A stretch of DNA of 64,000 nucleotides from DASYKS01 sp031404815 (GTDB lineage: Bacteria; Acidobacteriota; Thermoanaerobaculia; Multivoradales; UBA5704). Below are positions 61,432-64,000 of the stretch, one piece after another. Numbering within the stretch: the first letter of the stretch is position 1; each line of letters opens with the position of its first letter. Below the pieces are notes generated by a model. It ran no database searches, was not told the origin of the DNA, and saw only the letters and a list, made by a program, of their open reading frames with translations. Where the stretch lies: contig JANNIH010000018.1 of the NCBI GenBank assembly GCA_031404815.1, positions 26,907-90,906 of the forward strand. Direction: 5' to 3'. The translations under genes were made by a program, and so were the position numbers.

Positions 61432-62682
61432 CTAAAGGTTCAGGACGATCGCGGCGGCGAACTCGGAGGTCTTCAAGAGTGTGGCCCCCTCCATCTGCCG
61501 TTCGAGGTCGTAGGTGACACGTTTCTGGGCGATGGTCCTGCCCAAACCCTCTTCAACCGCCAAGGCCGCCTCGGGCCAGCCGAGCCAGCGGAGCATCATG
61601 GCGCCGGAGAGGATCAGCGAACCGGGGTTTATCTTGTCGAGGTTGGCGTATTTGGGCGCCGTGCCGTGGGTCGCTTCGAACACCGCGTAGCCGTCCCCCT
61701 CGTTGCTGCCCGGCGCGATGCCGAGGCCGCCGACTTGGGCCGCGAGGGCGTCCGAAAGGTAGTCGCCGTTCAGGTTGGTGGTCGCGAGCACGTCGTACTC
61801 GTCGGGGCGCAGCAGCGCCTGCTGGAACATCGAGTCGGCGATCCGGTCCTTGATCACCAGCTTGCCGGCCGGGGCCTTGCCGCCGTGTTGATCCCAGAGC
61901 TCGGTTTCGGTGATCGTCCGGTCGCCGAACTGCTCGCGGGCGACCTCGTACCCCCAGTCCTTGAACGCCCCCTCGGTAAACTTCATGATGTTTCCCTTGT
62001 GCACCAGGGTGACGCTCTTGCGGCCGTATTCGAGCGCGTAGCGGATCGCCTTCACCACCAGCCGCTGGCTGCCGAACTTCGAGATCGGCTTGATCCCGAT
62101 GCCGCTGCCCGGCCGAACGGTCTTGCCACGTTGGGCCAGGAACTCGATCAGGGCGTTGGCCCCTTCCGAGTCGGCCGCCCACTCGATGCCGGAATAGACG
62201 TCCTCGATGTTCTCGCGGAAGAGCACGATGTCCACCTTCTCCGGCTCTTTGACCGGTGAGGGGACCCCGGCGAAGTAGCGCACCGGCCGGACGCAGGCGT
62301 AGAGGTCGAGGATCTGGCGCAGGGCGACGTTCAGGCTGCGGATGCCGCCGCCGACCGGGGTCGTGAGCGGCCCTTTGAGCGCCACCCGATAGTGGCGGAT
62401 CGCCTCGACCGTGTCGTTGGGCAGCCATTCGCCGGTGGCGGCGAACGCTTTTTCCCCCGCGAGGACCTCGAACCAGGCGATCGAGCGGGCGCCGCCGTAG
62501 GTTTTCGCGACCGCGCCGTCGAGCACCGTGCGGGTCGCCCGCCAGATGTCCGGCCCCGTGCCGTCGCCTTCGATGAACGGCACGATCGGCCGGTCGGGTA
62601 CTTCGAGACGGCCAAGGGCCGCGTGCCACTGAATCTCGCCGCCATCGGCGGGCGGTGTCATGTCATTGAATCGGCGCTCCAC
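61432..62682 (-). CDS. icd: NADP-type isocitrate dehydrogenase
   Basis: 416 residues, normal for the homodimeric type. VPFIEGDGTGPDIWRATRTV, PVGGGIRSLNVALRQILDLY (phospho-site region GGGIRSLN) and ENIEDVYSGIEWA are present; NLNGDYLSDALAAQVGGLGI and ATHGTAPKYANLDKINPGSL are the metal and cofactor parts. Oxidative decarboxylation of isocitrate in the TCA cycle. First gene of the icd-mdh unit. Confidence 0.95.
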   Translation of the reverse strand: MERRFNDMTPPADGGEIQWHAALGRLEVPDRPIVPFIEGDGTGPDIWRATRTVLDGAVAKTYGGARSIAWFEVLAGEKAFAATGEWLPNDTVEAIRHYRVALKGPLTTPVGGGIRSLNVALRQILDLYACVRPVRYFAGVPSPVKEPEKVDIVLFRENIEDVYSGIEWAADSEGANALIEFLAQRGKTVRPGSGIGIKPISKFGSQRLVVKAIRYALEYGRKSVTLVHKGNIMKFTEGAFKDWGYEVAREQFGDRTITETELWDQHGGKAPAGKLVIKDRIADSMFQQALLRPDEYDVLATTNLNGDYLSDALAAQVGGLGIAPGSNEGDGYAVFEATHGTAPKYANLDKINPGSLILSGAMMLRWLGWPEAALAVEEGLGRTIAQKRVTYDLERQMEGATLLKTSEFAAAIVLNL

Positions 62683-62837
62683 GAGCCCCTCCTTCTAGAT
62701 ACTTCACGGAACCGGAAATTCACTACGGAATGGACTTTAGATCGCCGGGCGGCAATCGGACTTTCAAGTCGGGCCGTGGGACGCTATCACAGGGCCTCCC
62801 GCCGGAATGCCAGGCAAAGCGTAGAATGGCGCGTAGA

Positions 62838-63242
62838 ATGACGGAAATGACCATCGACTGGGAACCACTGATCCGCGCCGCCCTAGACGCTCGGAGTCGC
62901 TCCTACTCCCCCTACAGCCGCTACGCGGTGGGGGCGGCGCTCCAAATGGAAGACGGTTCGATCCAAGCGGCGGCCAACGTCGAGAACGCGATCCCCGCCC
63001 TCTCGATCTGCGCCGAGCGCAACGCGATCTCACAAGCGGTGAACAGCGGCCTCCGCCACCCGGTCGCCCTGGTCGTCGCGACCGAATCCTCCCCCCCGGC
63101 CCGCCCCTGCGGCCTCTGCCGCCAAACCCTCGCCGAGTTCGCGGAAGATCTGCCCATCCTGATGGTCAACCCCACCGGCGAGCGCGAAGAGACGACACTC
63201 GCCGAGCTGTTCCCGGCGCCGTTCCGGTTGGCGCCGCGGTAG
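62838..63242 (+). CDS. cdd: Cytidine deaminase
   Basis: 134 residues from the ATG at 62838; ATGs at 62826 and 62847 are alternatives. SRSYSPYSRYAVGAALQMED, NVENAIPALSICAERNAISQ (catalytic Glu in CAE) and PARPCGLCRQTLAEF (zinc Cys) are the standard motifs of the small homotetrameric enzyme. Deaminates cytidine to uridine in pyrimidine salvage. Confidence 0.95.
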   Translation: MTEMTIDWEPLIRAALDARSRSYSPYSRYAVGAALQMEDGSIQAAANVENAIPALSICAERNAISQAVNSGLRHPVALVVATESSPPARPCGLCRQTLAEFAEDLPILMVNPTGEREETTLAELFPAPFRLAPR

Positions 63243-63292
63243 GGGGGACGGAAAGCCCACCGAAGGAATAGAATCTGCTCGGAGAATCAACC

Positions 63293-63508
63293 ATGGCTAT
63301 TCGAGACCCTCAGAGGCGACCGGCCGAACACCTGGACCGCTCTTCGTCGAGCGGCTCTGAATCCGGCAAGCAACTCCTCGACCGGCTGGCGAGGGAAGGC
63401 CGACTCATCCCTGCCCAATTCGACTTGAGGTCCCTGGGGCCTCCCCTGTCGTCGCTTTCGGGTAAAACCCTGTCCGAAGCGGTCGCCGAAGACCGGTCAG
63501 AGGACTGA
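63293..63508 (+). pseudogene. Antitoxin (Phd/VapB type) lacking its DNA-binding half
   Basis: 71 codons. The start, MAIRDPQRRPAEHLDRSSSS, does not look like the Phd fold. The end, LDRLAREGRLIPAQFDLRSL followed by LSSLSGKTLSEAVAEDRSED, is the usual toxin-binding tail (the GKTxSExVxEDR box). The N-terminal half seems lost or replaced. It is 1 bp before the broken vapC. Confidence 0.6.
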
Positions 63509-63509
63509 T

Positions 63510-63841
63510 TTGGCGGGAGACCTCATCTATCTCGACACATCCGCGCTCGTAAAGCTGGTGCACCTAGAAGCGGAAACCGATGCCTTGCTGCATTTCCTGG
63601 CTTCCAAAGAGGGCTTTGTGACCAGCCTTCTCTCTAGGATTGAAGTCCATCGCGCCCTGCATCGCGTCTCAAACGCGCCCCTCCAGGACGCCTTCATCCC
63701 CCGGGATTGAGATCGCTCGATGCGATCCACCTCGCTTCTGCCCTTTCGCTCGGAAGGCAACTTGCGAGCATGGTGGCCTACGACAAACGCCTCACCGACG
63801 CAGCCGGGGACTACGGCATCAAGGTCTACTCCCCCGCCTGA
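63510..63841 (+). pseudogene. vapC toxin, frameshifted with internal deletion
   Basis: A TTG start gives LIYLDTSALVKLVHLEAETD through LLSRIEVHRALHRVSNAPLQ and stops at 63710. The PIN C-terminus continues in another frame: RSLDAIHLASALSLGRQLAS, then VAYDKRLTDAAGDYGIKVYS, ending TGA 63839-63841. About 20 residues between the halves are missing. Catalytic acids remain but in two frames, so the toxin is inactive as written. Confidence 0.8.
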
Positions 63842-63861
63842 TCGGCGCCCCAACCCGCCCA

Positions 63862-63960
63862 TCACTCGCTGCGCAACAGCACCCCCGGATCCGTCTGAAC
63901 CGCCTTCGATGCGGGTGCCAGGGCGCTGTTCCGACCGGCGAGGCTTTGGGGTAAGGCGGC
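63862..63960 (-). pseudogene. Possible FtsX/ADOP permease C-terminal remnant
   Basis: The minus-strand frame ends ASKAVQTDPGVLLRSE, close to the C-termini of MacB/ADOP permeases (RATRxDPxxxLRxE; compare the intact gene ending at 44561). An in-frame TGA lies about 32 codons upstream and no membrane helix precedes it, so it is at most a fragment. The window ends 40 bp on. Confidence 0.35.
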
Positions 63961-63998
63961 GACACGTCGCCGCGATCAAAGCGCCGACGCGTCGGCGC
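63956..63998. repeat. Two tandem palindromes at the right edge
   Basis: GCGGCGAC-AC-GTCGCCGC (63956-63973) and the perfect palindrome GCGCCGACGCGTCGGCGC (63981-63998), separated by GATCAAA. Both are 18 bp with near-identical layout and CG-rich arms around ACGT/ACGCGT centres. They could be a strong terminator or REP-like elements; the array may continue beyond the window. Confidence 0.55.
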
Positions 63999-64000
63999 AC

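Overview
The window is GC-rich, densely coded chromosomal DNA of a Gram-negative-type bacterium. Several gene pairings point to Acidobacteriota, probably a Thermoanaerobaculia- or Holophagae-like lineage: a PadR repressor beside an ADOP-type FtsX/MacB permease, a TIGR02999-like ECF sigma factor beside a Ser/Thr kinase with a TPR tail, large XRE-HTH/TPR proteins, SpoVG next to tRNA-Gln/prs/rplY/pth, and TPR-fused sulfatase-fold proteins. This placement is inference; no rRNA is present.

Layout. 1-11 kb is mostly housekeeping on the minus strand: end of a CoxM-type flavoprotein, an acyl-CoA (malonyl-CoA-like) synthetase, a DUF433/DUF5615 toxin-antitoxin pair, ribosomal proteins S6-S18-L9, a GAF histidine kinase/NarL-type regulator pair, and pth-rplY-prs-tRNA-Gln-spoVG. 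11-22.3 kb is an accessory island: a 20-21-bp degenerate repeat array, two paralogous XRE-TPR regulators bracketing a small secreted protein with repeated LGAVVDPxGQP motifs, and a RiPP-like cluster (55-codon peptide behind a near-consensus promoter, nucleotidyltransferase, two radical SAM enzymes, P-loop kinase). The island sits where ispE is often found, between a lolB-like gene and spoVG. 22.3-34 kb holds a TPR lipoprotein pair, an MshEN protein, HU, a site-2 protease, a multicopper oxidase with a double cupredoxin, dtd, ssb and an outer-membrane protein. 34.3-38.2 kb is a three-gene ATPase/Toprim/DUF262 operon resembling a defence system. 38.5-44.6 kb holds a styrene-monooxygenase-like flavoprotein, a SpoIIE-type phosphatase and PadR-ADOP. 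44.6-58 kb is accessory: toxin-antitoxin pairs (several with broken VapC), a trypsin-fold protease, two more 21-bp arrays, a sulfatase-fold operon, a kinase/sigma pair, Xre-RES, and a parDE pair followed by an integron attC-like site. 58-64 kb returns to metabolism (phosphatase, mdh, icd, cdd) and ends with a decayed toxin-antitoxin locus.

Most notable: (1) a secreted repeat peptide between two HTH-TPR receptors, laid out like RRNPP peptide signalling, which is best known from Firmicutes; (2) an unassigned RiPP-like cluster with a precursor candidate found by hand-translation; (3) the ATPase-Toprim-DUF262 operon; (4) three intergenic arrays with unrelated sequences that share a period of about two DNA turns; (5) a probable attC site whose core contains the parE stop codon.
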